A DNA stretch of 64,000 nucleotides from positions 141,187,729-141,251,728 of the forward strand of contig JAVHZZ010000004.1 in the NCBI GenBank assembly GCA_036250195.1, given 5' to 3'. Both the position numbers and the translations under genes were made by a program. Under the pieces are notes generated by a model. That model saw only the letters and a program-made list of their open reading frames with translations, searched no databases and was not told the DNA's origin. This DNA comes from Mixophyes australis (Eukaryota; Chordata; Amphibia; Anura; Limnodynastidae). This document shows, in pieces, positions 21,840 to 33,118 of the stretch; positions within the stretch are counted from its first letter, which is position 1; each line of letters starts with the position of its first letter.

Positions 21840-23240
21840 TTAGATTCTCAAAAGGGGTTATCTGTCTTCGGACTACGCCCAACATGAGTGTTCCTATGAA
21901 ATGTCTCAACTGCAAATATACAAATCCTTTTAGATTAAGATCAGAATATCTACTTACTAGGGCATCAAAGGAAAACAAAACCCCTGTGCCAGAGAAATTG
22001 CTGACAAATCATATTCCCGATCTGAACTAGGTTTGGGAGTAGGTGTGAGATAGGCCTGGAGGGGAGTCAGGGCTGTCCCATAGCAGTAGGATAGGAAGAA
22101 ATAAAGACTTCAGAGATAAGTGGGATTTGCAGTTATCCCAAATCTTATATGATAAGCGCAGAGTAGGCAAAAATGTTACAAGGTTTGTTCCTTATTGTTT
22201 GGGAAGACCCCAGATGTTGGGTAGGAAAGTCAGTGTAATGTATTTGGTCTTTACATCTAGCCAGGATAATGAGGCAGGTGGGGCGAAGGAGGCGGCGAAT
22301 TTGGCTTAGATGGGCTGTCCAATATTAAATTTGAGATCTGGGAAGATTACCTCCTTGTTTTTTAGGTTTCTTAAGGAGTATTAAACTGATCCTGGGAGAC
22401 TAGTTGTTACAAATAAACTTTAAAAGGCATTTTTGGATGGCTGCAAGTTCAGATAGTGGGGTTCTGATTGTGTGGGACTGGAAGTAACGTAGGAGTTTGA
22501 GGAGTATATTCATTTTGAAGCAATGATCCTGCCCAAACACATAAGATAATTTGACATCACCAGGAATAAATGTCTAATTTGGTCTTGAGAATAAGGCCTG
22601 GGAAGTTCTCTTGGTACATGGATTTTGCAGAATGCGTAACACAGACCCCAACATATTTGATTTTTTCTTTTGCCATTTTAAATTTTGTTGCCTATCCTGG
22701 AGGGATAGATTTAGTTACATAGAATCTGACTTTGTGATGTTGATTTTATAGCCTGATAGATCGCTGTAGAAGTCCATAATTTTGGAACAGAGATTCTCGG
22801 CTGTTGGAAGATAGGACATTGTCGGTGAAAAGTGATAATTTGCTCTCTAGGTCCAGCACCCTTACACTGCAGATGTTCTGATAGTTGCAGCTGGGGGTTC
22901 TATTATAGAGTAAAGATTAGGGGGGTGATGGGTCACACTTGATTGATGCCATTATTAATAGTAATGGGTCCTGAGGAGGGAGCTATTGACCATGATTATA
23001 GTTGAAGGCTGTATATATAGAGCTTTAGCACCCATGAGAAAGCTTCCAAACACAGCAAAATGGTTTAGAGTTCGGGTCATAAATTGTCAGGATATCCTGT
23101 CAAAGCTTACTGAGTGTCCATAGATGGTATAATGGCTGGATCCCTGGCTTGTCTACCTAGGATAAACCTTACCTGGTCATAGTGGATCAGGGATGGAATT
23201 GCAGAGTTCAATCTGTTGGCAAGAAGTTTGGCATATAATG
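21840..23240 (-). pseudogene. L1 ORF2 remnant (minus strand)
   Basis: Broken minus-strand translation gives GQDHCFKMNILLKLL with downstream IRTPLSELAAIQKCLLKFI, corresponding to the L1 ORF2 segment after the reverse-transcriptase core (GRIALIKMNLLPK... type). Nearer 21900 it gives KGFVYLQLRHFIGTL, matching the later YLQLRHF segment. The order along the minus strand is correct. Many stops and frameshifts; no intact catalytic motif seen. Confidence 0.7.
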
Positions 23241-23834
23241 TAATGTAATTCTTTGTATTCCTATCCTCTTTCTTCCTTGAAACCTTTGGAAAAAATAAAA
23301 ATGAACCCTGTTATGTGATGACTGACTTATTCCAAGAAGAGCCACAAGATGGACCTGACTGCAAGTAATCAATTAAAGCGGCTTTGCTTTGATTGTCTAC
23401 TTGTGAATAGACCCAACATGGCGTGTCAATGAAGTTCATAGTAGATAGCAATCTATCAATAGATCACGACCAGTCAGATAGTAGATCATGCATTAGTTTC
23501 CAAGTTACCCCTGACTTGTGCACCCACATGCCTGTGCCCTCTCTTGATTTTCACTAAGGATGAGCGGGCTCGGATGTCTGGAATCCGAGCCCACCCGAAC
23601 AGTGTGATTCCGAGTCAGATCCAAGCGATGTCCGGGTATTCCCGCCGATTCCGAAACTTAAAACGAGGCTCTGACTCATAATCCCGCTGTCGGATCTCGC
23701 GATACCCGGATCCTTTCAATTCCCCGCTTGCCGCCGCCATCTTCACTCGGGCATTGATCAGGGAAGAGGGAGGGTGTGTTAGGTGGTCCTCTGTCCTGTG
23801 ATTTCTCGTGCTGTGCTGTGTTCTGCTCAGTCCA

Positions 23835-23945
23835 GTCCAGTGGTGCTGTGTCCTGTGCTCTGTCCTGCTGAGTCCAGTGGTGCTGTGTCCTGTGCTCTGT
23901 CCTGCTGAGTCCAGTGGTGCTGTGTCCTGTGCTCTGTTCTGCTAA
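23835..23945. repeat. 37-bp tandem repeat, 3 copies
   Basis: Unit gtccagtggtgctgtgtcct plus gtgctctgtcctgctga in the 5' region of the hAT element. Confidence 0.9.
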
Positions 23946-24061
23946 GGGCATTGTTATTTCTAAATTATTCCAAAGTTATAAAAAATTTATTAAAAAGTTA
24001 TAAAAAAATAAATATAAAAAAAATAAAAAAATTATACGAAAAAAAAAAAAAATTAGGTTGA

Positions 24062-24245
24062 AAAAATAGGTAGTACTATTTCAATTCAAAGTCACACTAC
24101 GTTCACTCTTGCAGCTGTCACAAAAAATAGGTAGTACTATTTCAATTCAAAGTCACATTACGTTCACTCTTCCAGCTGTCACAAAAATTAGGTAGTACTA
24201 TTTCAATTCAAATTCACACTACGTTCACTCTTGCAGCTGTCACTA
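24062..24245. repeat. 60-61-bp tandem repeat, 3 copies
   Basis: Unit running from aaaaaataggtagtactatt to cactcttgcagctgtcac, three copies with few changes, followed by a partial fourth (aaaaataggtactgctgta). Confidence 0.93.
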
Positions 24246-24362
24246 AAAATAGGTACTGCTGTATAACTACAGTCCAGTGGTACTCTCCTGTGCCGCAGAT
24301 AATTTGTAAAGGCTTTGCCCAGTGTGTGTGGTTTAGGGGTACGCTCTCTTGTGCTGCATATA

Positions 24363-24719
24363 ATGGAGTACCAAAATATGGAGGATAAAGTAGTGAAAGA
24401 TCAAGAACCACTTCCTCCTAATGCTGAAGCTGCTGCCACTAGTCATGACATAGACAATGAAATACCATCAACGTCGTCTGCCAAGGCCGATGCCCAATCT
24501 CCTAGTACAGGGCATGTAAAATCCAAAAACCCAAAGTTGACTAAAATTTCCAAAAAAAGAAAATTAAAAACATCTGAGGAGAAACGAAAACTTGCCAATA
24601 TGCCATTTACGACACGGAGTGGCAAGGAACGGCTTAGGCCCTGGCCCGTGTTCAGGACTAGTGGTTCAGCTTCACCCAAGGATCTAAGCCCTCCTCCTCC
24701 CCCCTCGCAAAAAAATTGA
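24363..24719 (+). CDS. hAT transposase N-terminal region, first frame
   Basis: Frame from MEYQNMEDKVVKDQ, about 118 residues, charged and rich in Ser/Pro, with a basic stretch KKRKLKTSEEKRK that could act in nuclear import. It ends at TGA 24717-24719. A second frame (24716-25156) carries on an acidic region, and the BED finger lies in the first frame again. Either two indels or a spliced intron separate the parts. An ATG at 24315 in the same frame is an alternative start. Confidence 0.5.
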   Translation: MEYQNMEDKVVKDQEPLPPNAEAAATSHDIDNEIPSTSSAKADAQSPSTGHVKSKNPKLTKISKKRKLKTSEEKRKLANMPFTTRSGKERLRPWPVFRTSGSASPKDLSPPPPPSQKN

Positions 24720-25101
24720 AGAGAGTTATCCTGTCAGCAACAACAACAAAACAGCAAACAACCCTGTCTTCTAAACAGATGACATCACAAATCTCCAAGG
24801 CGAGTCCAAGGGTGTTGGTGGTTGATAAGCCTGACCTTCCAATCACTGTACGGGAAGAGGTGACTCCATCCACCATTTGCAGCACACCCTCTGCATATGC
24901 TGGAAGGATCACCCACAGTATAGATCCAGATTTGGATAATCAAGGTGTCAATGTTGTACACCGGGAGGAGGCTATTGATGTAGCTGGCGCTGTGGAGGAA
25001 CTTGATGATGAGGATGCTGATGTGGTTATTGTAAATGAGGCACCAGGGGGGGAAACAGCTATTGTCCATGGGATGAAAAAGCCCATCGTCATGCCTGGTC
25101 A

Positions 25102-25604
25102 GAGGACCAAAAAATGCACCTCTTCGGGCCTGGAGTTATTTTTATCCAAATCCTGACAACAAATGTATGGCCATATGTAGCTTATGTAAAGCTCAAATAA
25201 GCAGGGGTAAGGATCTTGGCCACCTAAGGACATCCTCCCTTATACGTCACCTGAATAACCTTCATAGTTCAGTGGTTAGTTCAGGAACTGGGGCTAGGAC
25301 CGTCATCAGTCCAGGGACACCTAAATCCCTTGGTCCTGTTGGATACACACCACCAACACCCTCCTCGTCAACTTCCTCCATGATCTCCATCAGATTTAGT
25401 CCTGCAGGCCATGTCACCAGCCAGACTGAGTCCTCTTCAATACGGGATTCATCCGAGGAATCCTGCAGCGGTACGCCTACTACTGCCACTGCTGCTGTTG
25501 CTGCTGGTAGTCGGTCATCTTCCCAGAGGGGAAGTCGTAAGACCGCTACGTCTTTCACCAAACAATTGACCGTCCAACAGTCATTTGCCATGAGCACCAA
25601 GTAA
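25102..25604 (+). CDS. hAT BED zinc-finger segment
   Basis: The translation AWSYFYPNPDNKCMAICSLC leads into a finger with C-S-L-C and RHLNNLH (H-x4-H), the BED type that binds DNA in hAT transposases and ZBED proteins. A Ser/Thr-rich tail follows (STSSMISIRF, TATAAVAAGS) to a stop at 25602-25604. The catalytic domain that should follow is missing. Upstream the frame is broken against 24716-25156. Confidence 0.75.
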
Positions 25605-25624
25605 AACAAAATTAAAACAAATTA

Positions 25625-25840
25625 AACAAATTAAACCAAAAGTATAATATAACTTATAAACACTACACTTGAAAGCTTGAGCCTTTAAATGAAAAAGTCA
25701 CTCTTCATTGCACGAAGATTTGCAACAGGGACAGTTTTTTTGTTTCCAAAGTCAACAAATAACACTTCGACCCTGTCTGTCTTTAACATACTTGATGGGA
25801 TCTCAATGATAAATGGTCTGTACCATGGTTGGAGGAGGTA
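25625..25840 (-). pseudogene. Tudor-domain-like fragment inside the hAT element
   Basis: The minus strand reads WYRPFIIEIPSSML, then KTDRVEVLFVDFGNKKTV and PVANLRAMKSDFF. This has the Tudor signature: an aromatic start WYR, then VEVLFVDFGN and a VxxxxLR helix. A one-base loss near 25690 causes a stop; in the shifted frame it reads KAQAFKCSVYKLYY, which resembles the region after the Tudor barrel in TDRD proteins. These proteins bind dimethyl-arginine on PIWI proteins in the germline piRNA pathway. It lies opposite to the hAT reading direction, so it is inferred to be captured host sequence. The donor gene cannot be named. Confidence 0.65.
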
Positions 25841-25844
25841 TTGT

Positions 25845-26140
25845 GGCCCCGGTACCAAATTGGGTACCGGGGCCACTCCACTACGCAGTCCAGATAGAGG
25901 CGTAACAGATATTAAAAAACGTTGACTGTTGCTGCCAAATCCAAAATTAATCAAAATGACCTGTCATCGTCTAAAACAAGAGGTATTGACACGCTCGAAC
26001 TACACCCTGTATATGCTGCAGAGGATGTAGGAGCAGGCAGCTGTGCAGTGGAATTGAGACCATTTGAAGGCAGAGGTATTGTGGCCCCGGTACCAAATTG
26101 TGTACCGGGCCCACTCCACTACGCAGTCCAGAAAGCTACC
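25845..26140. repeat. Duplicated segment with a GGCCCCGGTACC palindrome
   Basis: gaggtattgtggccccggta ... ggccactccactacgcagtc occurs near 25845-25900 and again near 26075-26130 in direct orientation, about 230 bp apart. The first copy contains the inverted pair ggccccggtacc / ggtaccggggcc around aaattg; the second has decayed slightly. Confidence 0.85.
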
Positions 26141-26852
26141 TCGGTGCAACGTTTTGGACTAAAAACAATATTGTGAGGTGTGAGGTGTTCAGAATAGACT
26201 GGAAATTAGTGGAAATGATTGTTATTGAATGTTATTGAGGTTAATAATAGCGTAGGAGTGAAAAACAAACAAAAAACTAGATTTTAGCACTTTTTATGCT
26301 TTTTTAAAAATAAATCAGAACCCAAAACCCTAAATCAGAACCAAAACCTTTCGTCAGGTGTTTTGGCAAAACAAATCAGAACCCAAAACCTCAAGCTAAT
26401 CAGAACCCAAAACACTAAAAGTGCCCGGTGCACACCCTTAATTTTCACACACCCACATGCCTGAGACCTTCCCTGAGTTGTAAGAAAATACAAAGAAGTT
26501 CCACTTAAAAGTGCTTGTGCTTGAAACACAAAGTCTTTCATTTGTTGCTTTGGACCCTCAGAAACAACCGTACAGTTACCGTTACAGTGCGGATACAGCT
26601 CTATGATTGGCCTTAATATCACACTAATGAAGACTGCTAGGTTAAGTGTAATATAAGCTATTTAAAGGTATGATTTAATACATTTTGAAATGGGATTTAC
26701 TAGAAGTAACTTTTTCATATACTTCCGTGGCCTGTTTGGATAAATGTCTGGGCTCTAACTAGTGTTCCCACTAAACAGTTTTTTTATATTTCTGAACAGG
26801 AATACATATGAATTTGATTCAGTAATGAGTCGGACTGCTGTATGGTCTAAGC

Positions 26853-27037
26853 CAGTGGTGGGCAAACTCAGTCCTCAAGGGCTACCAACAGTTCATGTTT
26901 TTAGGATTTCTTTAATCATGCACAGCTGAGTTAATCTATTTGGCTGGGTCAGTAATTATCCCAGCTGTTTCTACAGACAGAAATCCTAAAAACATGAACT
27001 GTTGGTAGCCCTTGAGGACCGAGTTTGCCCACCACTG
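26853..27037. mobile_element. hAT-type MITE, 185 bp
   Basis: CAGTGGTGGGCAAACTCAGT and its inverted copy end the element. The inverted repeats extend inward for over 50 bp, to the tttttaggatttc region. A perfect 8-bp duplication gtctaagc lies at 26845-26852 and 27038-27045. Confidence 0.93.
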
Positions 27038-27161
27038 GTCTAAGCTTACATTGAATATTTATGAATTTAAATATTCATGTATTTTTACTTATACTATCAT
27101 CAATAAAGTAAATTTTAAAACTTAACAAGGAGACCACTGAATCTAGTAATGGTATATAAAG

Positions 27162-27163
<2 letters not shown>

Positions 27164-27222
<59 letters not shown>
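27164..27222. repeat. (TA)n microsatellite
   Basis: Long uninterrupted TA run. Confidence 0.95.
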
Positions 27223-27231
<9 letters not shown>

Positions 27232-27234
27232 TAT

Positions 27235-27815
27235 TGTAACCGGGTGGTTAAGGGGACAGGTGCCATCTCCTGGGGTAGACAGTTGTGTACAGCAGCAGTG
27301 AAGTACACGGTTCTAGTACAACTAGCCTCAGCCAGTTTTACTAAACAGAAAAAAAACAAACAAAGACAGCTTCAATATAAACACCTTGCCTGTCTGGCAG
27401 TAATTAAACACAGGAAAACCCTATCTCAAGTGAGGGATCTGTGTCCCACACACATAAAAATATACTGGACTTACTGGTTACAGTTTGCAGTGTCTAACAG
27501 GAGGCACCCCCCTTTCCCCCAAGTCTGAGAGACTGAGACTGATCTGGCATCCTTTTTAAAAAACAAACAAACAAACAACAACACACCATTCAGATGCAAT
27601 CCTTAATCAGTTTGCTCCCAGACTGACAGAACAGAAGACCTGGACTAGGCCTTGAATATGAAGCCCACCTTTCTCTCTCCATTTACAACCCCAAGGACAG
27701 TTACCATTTTTTTCTGAAGCTAAAAACATGCTTTGGGAAGCTTCTTCCCATAAATGACAGAAAGCCTGGGACATATACCTTTGCTATTCACCACTTGCCT
27801 GGTGCTTATCTCACT
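27235..27815. other. Unidentified stretch, possible LTR remnant
   Basis: Begins tgtaaccgggtggttaaggg, LTR-like only in its first bases. No TG...CA pair with target duplication found. Confidence 0.3.
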
Positions 27816-28043
27816 GTATATATATATATTTTTTTATCAAAATGATTTTTACTGGGGTATTTAAATGGTAAGGGAAGGGATACAGAACAAAGGAAGGGAA
27901 GGGGAACATAGTGGGGAGCAGACACAACACAAGCTGAATACAATCAGAATTGTAAGTGTCATTAACAGATAAAGATTAATAAATCAGTCAAACTTCCGGC
28001 AGATAAATTCGTTACATACTCTAGGGCCAAACTGTTGCGTGTC

Positions 28044-28965
28044 CTATGGCACAACTTGGGAAGACTGTACATGAGGATTCAGGATCGCAGTGATCAACCT
28101 AACTGGAAGGCCAAGCATCCCAACCCCCTCCCCCTCTGTAGCAAACTCATGCCCAAATACCCACTTAACTATGGGTGAGGACAGGGCCATGGAATAAGGG
28201 ACCTCGTGTCTCTTCATCTCGTAGCTGAAATGGATTTTAGCTACAATTTTGTTGATGGTGGGAGGAGAGGATTGTTTCCACTGCTGAGTAATGGCCGCTC
28301 TAACAGCAATCATGATATGACACCATATATATATCTATGATGTTGCGGTACCTGATCGGGGAATAGTTGGAGAAGGGCAATGAGTAGAGACGGGGAAAGT
28401 TTTACCAATGTGACCTTTTCTGTGAGTTGAAAAACTTCAATCCAAATCGATTCAATTATCGGGCAGGACCAAAAAACATGAAAAATGTCACCCACCTCTC
28501 CACAAACACGCCAGCAATGCTGAGAGTGAGAGGGCCATATTTTATGGAGGTGGGCAGGGGTTAAGAAAGTCCTATACAGGAGCTTCATAAACATTTCCAG
28601 GTGGTTTGTGCATTTAGACATTTTGGCTATATTATTATAAATGCAATCCCATTGAGTCGGGGAAAGGGCTAAATCTAAATCAGATTCCCATTTTGCTTGG
28701 GAAGTATATTTAGTGATAATAGAGAGGGTGGAAAGGTAGGTATACCAAAATGTGATGCCACTTCATGTCTTACGCAGAAGGTCAGTGATCCAATGCCGCA
28801 GCTACTTATAAAAAATCTCTGGCGCGGAGGTCGAAACTATCCTGCAGCTGTGCAAAGGAGCAAAGACCCCGTCCCAAACAAATGTGCCAAGGAGCAAAAA
28901 CTCTCAGAGATCCTGCTTTCTGGGCAAAGCCATATGCGTGAAAGACAAACGAGAGGGCTTACCCC
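28044..28965 (-). pseudogene. L1 ORF2 C-terminal region
   Basis: Continuation of the L1 beyond the MITE. CWRVCGEVGDIFHVFWSC (C-x3-C-x7-H-x4-C) is the C-terminal zinc motif, followed by PIIESIWIEVFQL, then VRAAITQQWKQSSPPTINK and FSYEMKRHEVPYS. Near 28940 the minus strand reads RLSFTHMALP, joining the residues after MIKYIWG once the MITE is removed. Frameshifts are present. Confidence 0.8.
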
Positions 28966-28969
28966 TCCA

Positions 28970-29159
28970 GGGGGTAAATGTATGAAGCTCCGGGTTCTTC
29001 AACACCCGCGAGTTCGGCGTCTTCAGCGCTTAAATTTAAAGCGGCGCTGCCTTGTAAAGGGAAGTTTCCCTTTACAAGGCAGCGCCGCTTTAAATTTAAG
29101 CGCTGAAGACGCCGAACTCGCGGGTGTTGAAGAACCCGGAGCTTCATACATTTACCCCC
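28970..29159. mobile_element. Perfect palindromic MITE inside L1
   Basis: Two 94-bp arms (28970-28063+1000, i.e. 28970-29063, and 29066-29159) are exact reverse complements around the dinucleotide gt. It begins gggggtaaatg and ends catttaccccc. It splits the L1 codons for MIKYIWG. A short duplication (cca) is possible but not provable, so the superfamily is open. Confidence 0.93.
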
Positions 29160-29934
29160 AGATGTACTTAATCATAAGGGAGTGCATCGCATCTAGATAT
29201 TTATTGGGGAGCATGTATGGGATTGTTCTAAAGATGTACATGAGTTTGGGGAGCAGCATCATTTTGAAAGCTGCCACTCTGCCCATCCAGGTAGTTGATA
29301 GTTTAGTAAGTTGGGCAATCAAAGGCGGGTAATTTAAATCAAATACATCAGAAATGTTGGCCGATATGTGGATTCCAAGGTAGGATAGTGAGTGTTCCTT
29401 CCATGTGTATTTAAATCGGGCTTTCAAACGCGTCATGGAGTCTAAAGGGTCGTTAAGAGGAAGAGCTTCCATTTTTGTAGTATTTAATTTATAAAAGGAC
29501 GCTCGACTATATTCAGTAAGATTCTTGTGTAAATTTGGTAATAAGGTCCCTGGACAAGACAGAAGGAGCAGCACATCATCCCCAAACAGACATAGGCCGT
29601 GGTCGATTCCCCTAAAGCCAAACCCCTTGCAAGCATCTGAGCGACGTATCCGTTCCGCCAACGGTTCAATTGCCAATATATAAATGAGAGGGGATAAAGG
29701 GCAACCCCGTCTAGTACCATTAGAAATGACAAATTTTTCAGAGAGGAACCCATTGCTGAACACTTTGGCAGAAGGGCCATCATATAATACCAGTATCGCT
29801 TTCAAAATGCTAACAGTAAAACCAAATTTCAGCAGGACCTGTCGCTTATACCCCCAATGGAGTCTGCCGAATACCTTCTCTGCGTCCAGAGAAAGCATCA
29901 ACAGTTCATCTCGAGACCTAAAAATACACTCCAC
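29152..29934 (-). pseudogene. L1 ORF2 reverse transcriptase fragment
   Basis: A 260-residue frame. LSLDAEKVFGRLHW matches the first catalytic region (L1 norm: SLDAEKAFDR, with the Asp replaced here by Gly). TRRGCPLSPLIYILAIEPLA is the classic GCPLSPLLF block. LFGDDVLLLL is the FADD box, here FGDD. KLNTTKMEALPLN and FKYTWKEHSLSYLGIHI follow in correct order. It ends in MIKYIWG where the palindromic MITE interrupts. The start is 5'-truncated. The loss of a catalytic Asp suggests the enzyme was already dead. Confidence 0.85.
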
Positions 29935-29987
29935 AACATCCAGAACTCCTCTTGCGTTGTTGGAGGCCTGGCCTGGCGCTCCGTAAC

Positions 29988-29994
<7 letters not shown>

Positions 29995-30028
<34 letters not shown>
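29995..30028. repeat. (TA)n microsatellite
   Basis: TA run at the 5' edge of the L1 copy. Confidence 0.95.
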
Positions 30029-30032
<4 letters not shown>

Positions 30033-30735
30033 ATGCATTATACAGCACAAAAACAATGCTCAATTGGTATTAAGGGGCCTAATGTGTGACAAGAAAACAT
30101 TCCTCGACCATTACACCACCACCAACAGGCTCCACCATTGACAGAAGGCGGGATCAATCCATGGATTTATATTGTTTACACCAAATTCTGGCCCAATCAT
30201 CTGCATGTTGCAGCAAAAATCAAGATTTGTCAGACCAGGCATAGCTTTTTCCATCTTCAGCGGACTTGTTTTGGCGAGTCTGCGCCATCAGTTTCCTTTG
30301 ACAGCAGTGCAATCCAGTGCCATTTTCTGCTGCTGTAGCCCATCATTGTCAATATTTGATGTGCTGTGTGTTCAAAGATGCTCTCTTGCATACCCCTGTA
30401 GTAACGCATTATTTGAGTTGCTGTCACCTTCCTGTCAGCTTGATCCAGTCTGGTAATTCTCCTATCTCTCATTAACAAGGCATTTTTGTTGTTTTGTGCA
30501 CCATTCTCTGGAAACTCTTGCGACTCTGAGATACTCAAACCAGTCCATCTGTTACCAATAATAATTGCACAATCAAAGTCCTTTCGATTACATTTCTTCC
30601 CCATTCTGAACAAGTGAACCATGTCTACATACTTTTATGCATTGAGTTGCTGCCATATGATTGGCTGATTAGATATTGTATTGACGAGCAGGTGAACAGG
30701 TGTACCTAATAATGTGACCACGGAGTGTGAGTTAA
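30029..30735 (-). pseudogene. Tc1/mariner transposase remnant (minus strand)
   Basis: The minus-strand right end reads acactccgtggtcacattat ... ggtacacctg, a Tc1 terminal repeat. The coding part includes MGKKCNRKDFDCAIIIG, RRITRLDQADRKVTATQIMR and a MGYSSRKWH segment, the paired-type DNA-binding half of a Tc1 transposase. Downstream (lower coordinates) untranslatable pieces of the catalytic half reach LVPIEH-like sequence near 30060, where a TA repeat truncates it. Confidence 0.8.
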
Positions 30736-32598
30736 AAAAGTAATAAGCAAGCCAAACTGAGCCATAGGAGCATTCAGTGAGGACTACAGGAGCATGCAAG
30801 CACTATAAAAAAAACAGGGGGATAGCCTTTGTTGTAACACAAATGTAGTTTCCTGTGTGACTGTAATTTCATTCCGTGCTCGTAATTTCCTTTGTACATC
30901 ATATGTGGAAGTAATGGGAAAAAAAGAAAGCGACATGTGAACAAGGAAGAGCTCTGACCTGAAACCGGGCACAGAGGCAGCAGAGGCTGCAAATGAAAGA
31001 CTCCTGGATGACTGCATTACACTGACACAGAACATTTGAATCACAACTTGCCTAGCTTTGATAACAAACTATTCACTAATGTATATAGACCAACGTGGCT
31101 GATTAGGCAGCCTAGCAATGGGTAATCATTATGATAATTATTTGCTTAAATAAAAATATTTACATTGGTACAGGTGTCCGAGTTGCTTTGAAATATCCAT
31201 ATAGCCACAGATTCACATAATTCCAAGTACAGTTTGTTTTACCTACATTTAATTTTAACTAAGTTTTTTTCTTATGCTATCCTTTGCAGCTCCACAAAAG
31301 TTAACTATTATGAATATGACTGGGGCAGGCTGAATCTCCAGTCTGTGACAGAACATAGCACTGAAACAGCAGGAACAGAATTTGTTGCTAGCAAAAAAAA
31401 AAGTAATTGTAATATGTTAGCAATTCATATGAAAGTGCAATTTAAGGTTCCTACAAACATTGAGATTTTTATATCAGTTAAGTCATTATAAACTCGTTTA
31501 GCCAGACCTATCCATTTATATAAGCACAAAAATGATAAGCTGGGCCCATAAAAATTAGTTAGGGTCCGATAGGATTTTTACTGGGCCAGATCAAAGCTCA
31601 AAGTGGGATGGTATTGCTCGTATGATATACCGGCACTTCTCCCTACTTCCATTGAAGCTGCTCACATGCTCTACAAGCATGTAAGCACATGATCACAGCC
31701 ATTGCTAGCTAATCCATTTTGTCCATGTCACACCAATGAAAATCCCTTCCGATTTCACCAGCTGCTTGCAACCCACCAATCCTCGGCTGTTTCCCAGCCA
31801 TTACAATGTTGATAGAGCTTCTGCTTTTTGTCGCAGGACTGCTCATTCTTCACCAGTTCCTAGCGCCACTCTGATTGACTGCACTGTCCAGTGAGTGCAG
31901 TGTTACTTTATCTGTATAGCCTACCCATTCTGCAGTATAGAGGGGTCCTTAAACTGGCCCCTCCCACCACTGATAGAGGAAAAGCACCTACCTGAATTAT
32001 ACCTAAAATAATTATAATACTAACCTGTCTGATAGTTATGGGGGAAGAGGGGGGGGGCAGTACTTACCAATCATTATACTCAAGATAATTCTAGATGAAA
32101 AGTACCTACCTGTCAATAAATGGAAAGCTCTTAGCTTAACTTTCATTATATCTGGCTTATTATTATGGAGGTAAGAGTACCTACTTGTCATTATACCTGA
32201 AATAGTTAAAGTACTTACCTAGCTGGTAGCTATTGGGGTACATGATTTAAGTTTGTCTCAGCTGATGGCAGGAATGTTAAAAAGCATATAAAATTAATTA
32301 AATTTTTTAATTTTCCAAACCAGCACTATTTTCCCACTTCAGCTGCTGGTCTAGACAATGTCTGATAGTAGGCCTCCCACTCCTGTCACTGCAGCAGGAA
32401 ATATATATTTTTAGCATTGTTTGTTTCCAAAATCAAGTATTTTGGAAACACCCCTCTGGAAATCTTGTTTTAGCAGGGAGTGTGGAGGTCATACCCGATG
32501 GTGAAGTTTAGGAGATGCCACCAATGTCAGCTGTAGAGAATGTGTGTCCATGCGGTGGTTTGTGGAAGAAGAGAGATCATGCCCTTAATTAAAGTCAC
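30736..32598. other. Intergenic, no recognised feature
   Basis: No family signature. ORFs at 30774-31044 and 31234-31491 have no recognisable content. Confidence 0.45.
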
Positions 32599-32802
32599 CA
32601 TACTTGCCAACTTTTCCTCATTGGCTTCAGTGAAATCCCAGGGAGGTGGGCATGTGGGTGGGGGCTTGATGAATCACATAGATTTGGCCCCACCTCCACG
32701 ATATTTGCATCATTAAGCCCCTCCCCCCACCACTTATCTATTGCGGAGGCAAGAACCGGGAGGTTGCCCTGGTCTCCCGATCCGGGAGATTAGGCAACTA
32801 TG
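32599..32802. mobile_element. MITE with CATACTTGCC ends
   Basis: catacttgccaactttt ... gggagattaggcaactatg, same family as 13989-14214. Confidence 0.65.
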
Positions 32803-33007
32803 CGTTAAAGAAAAGCAGCTAATGAATCTCTAGAGACTGAAGTGTCTTTTACATATCTGTTTCCATTACTGAAGTCATGTTGTCTTACTTGTCAGTCTTT
32901 GATTAAATCTTGGTCTCTATGAAAATGGCCACCTCCATAGGCATCAATACATGGACATAGGACATAATTTCTGAACTGTGTCATCATGCCACAGATGGCA
33001 AAGTTAA

Positions 33008-33118
33008 CCACGTCTTGCAGTGTCTCATCATCAGGGATAATGCCAGACTCTTCAGGGAGTGAGGGAGATCAGCCCTATTTTAGGAAGTCTCCCTGACATT
33101 CATGAAGTTGACAAGTAT
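33008..33118. mobile_element. Truncated MITE of the same family
   Basis: Right part only: ggaagtctccctgacattca ... gaagttgacaagtatgct. Its left end is missing. Confidence 0.5.

Larger units (their letters stand above)
23555..26440 (+). mobile_element. hAT transposon derivative, non-autonomous
   Basis: Ends TAAGGATGAGC and (reverse strand) TAAGGGTGTGC, with a perfect 8-bp duplication attttcac at 23547-23554 and 26441-26448, define a 2886-bp hAT-superfamily element. It contains two tandem repeats, a broken N-terminal transposase region with a BED zinc finger, and then about 0.8 kb unlike transposase, including antisense Tudor-like sequence and a duplicated GGTACC palindrome. The RNase-H-like catalytic domain and the hATC dimerisation domain are absent, so it cannot move itself. 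Confidence 0.88.
27822..29990 (-). mobile_element. L1 retrotransposon, 5'-truncated, minus strand
   Basis: A T-tract at 27829-27836 marks the poly-A tail. Read on the minus strand from 29990: reverse transcriptase, ORF2 C-terminus, zinc motif, then 3' UTR. TA repeats lie on both sides (about 27815 and 29995), so the insertion probably entered a TA-rich target. It is interrupted by a palindromic MITE at 28970-29159. Confidence 0.85.

Noticed and set aside
25922..26176. Plus-strand 84-residue ORF as a gene
   Set aside because: It contains the duplicated GGTACC palindrome translated (VAPVPN) and lies in non-transposase filler of a hAT element; no family recognised.
30784..31044. Minus-strand ORF with hydrophobic stretches as a small membrane protein
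   Set aside because: No start context, splice structure or family feature; expected by chance in this much non-coding DNA.
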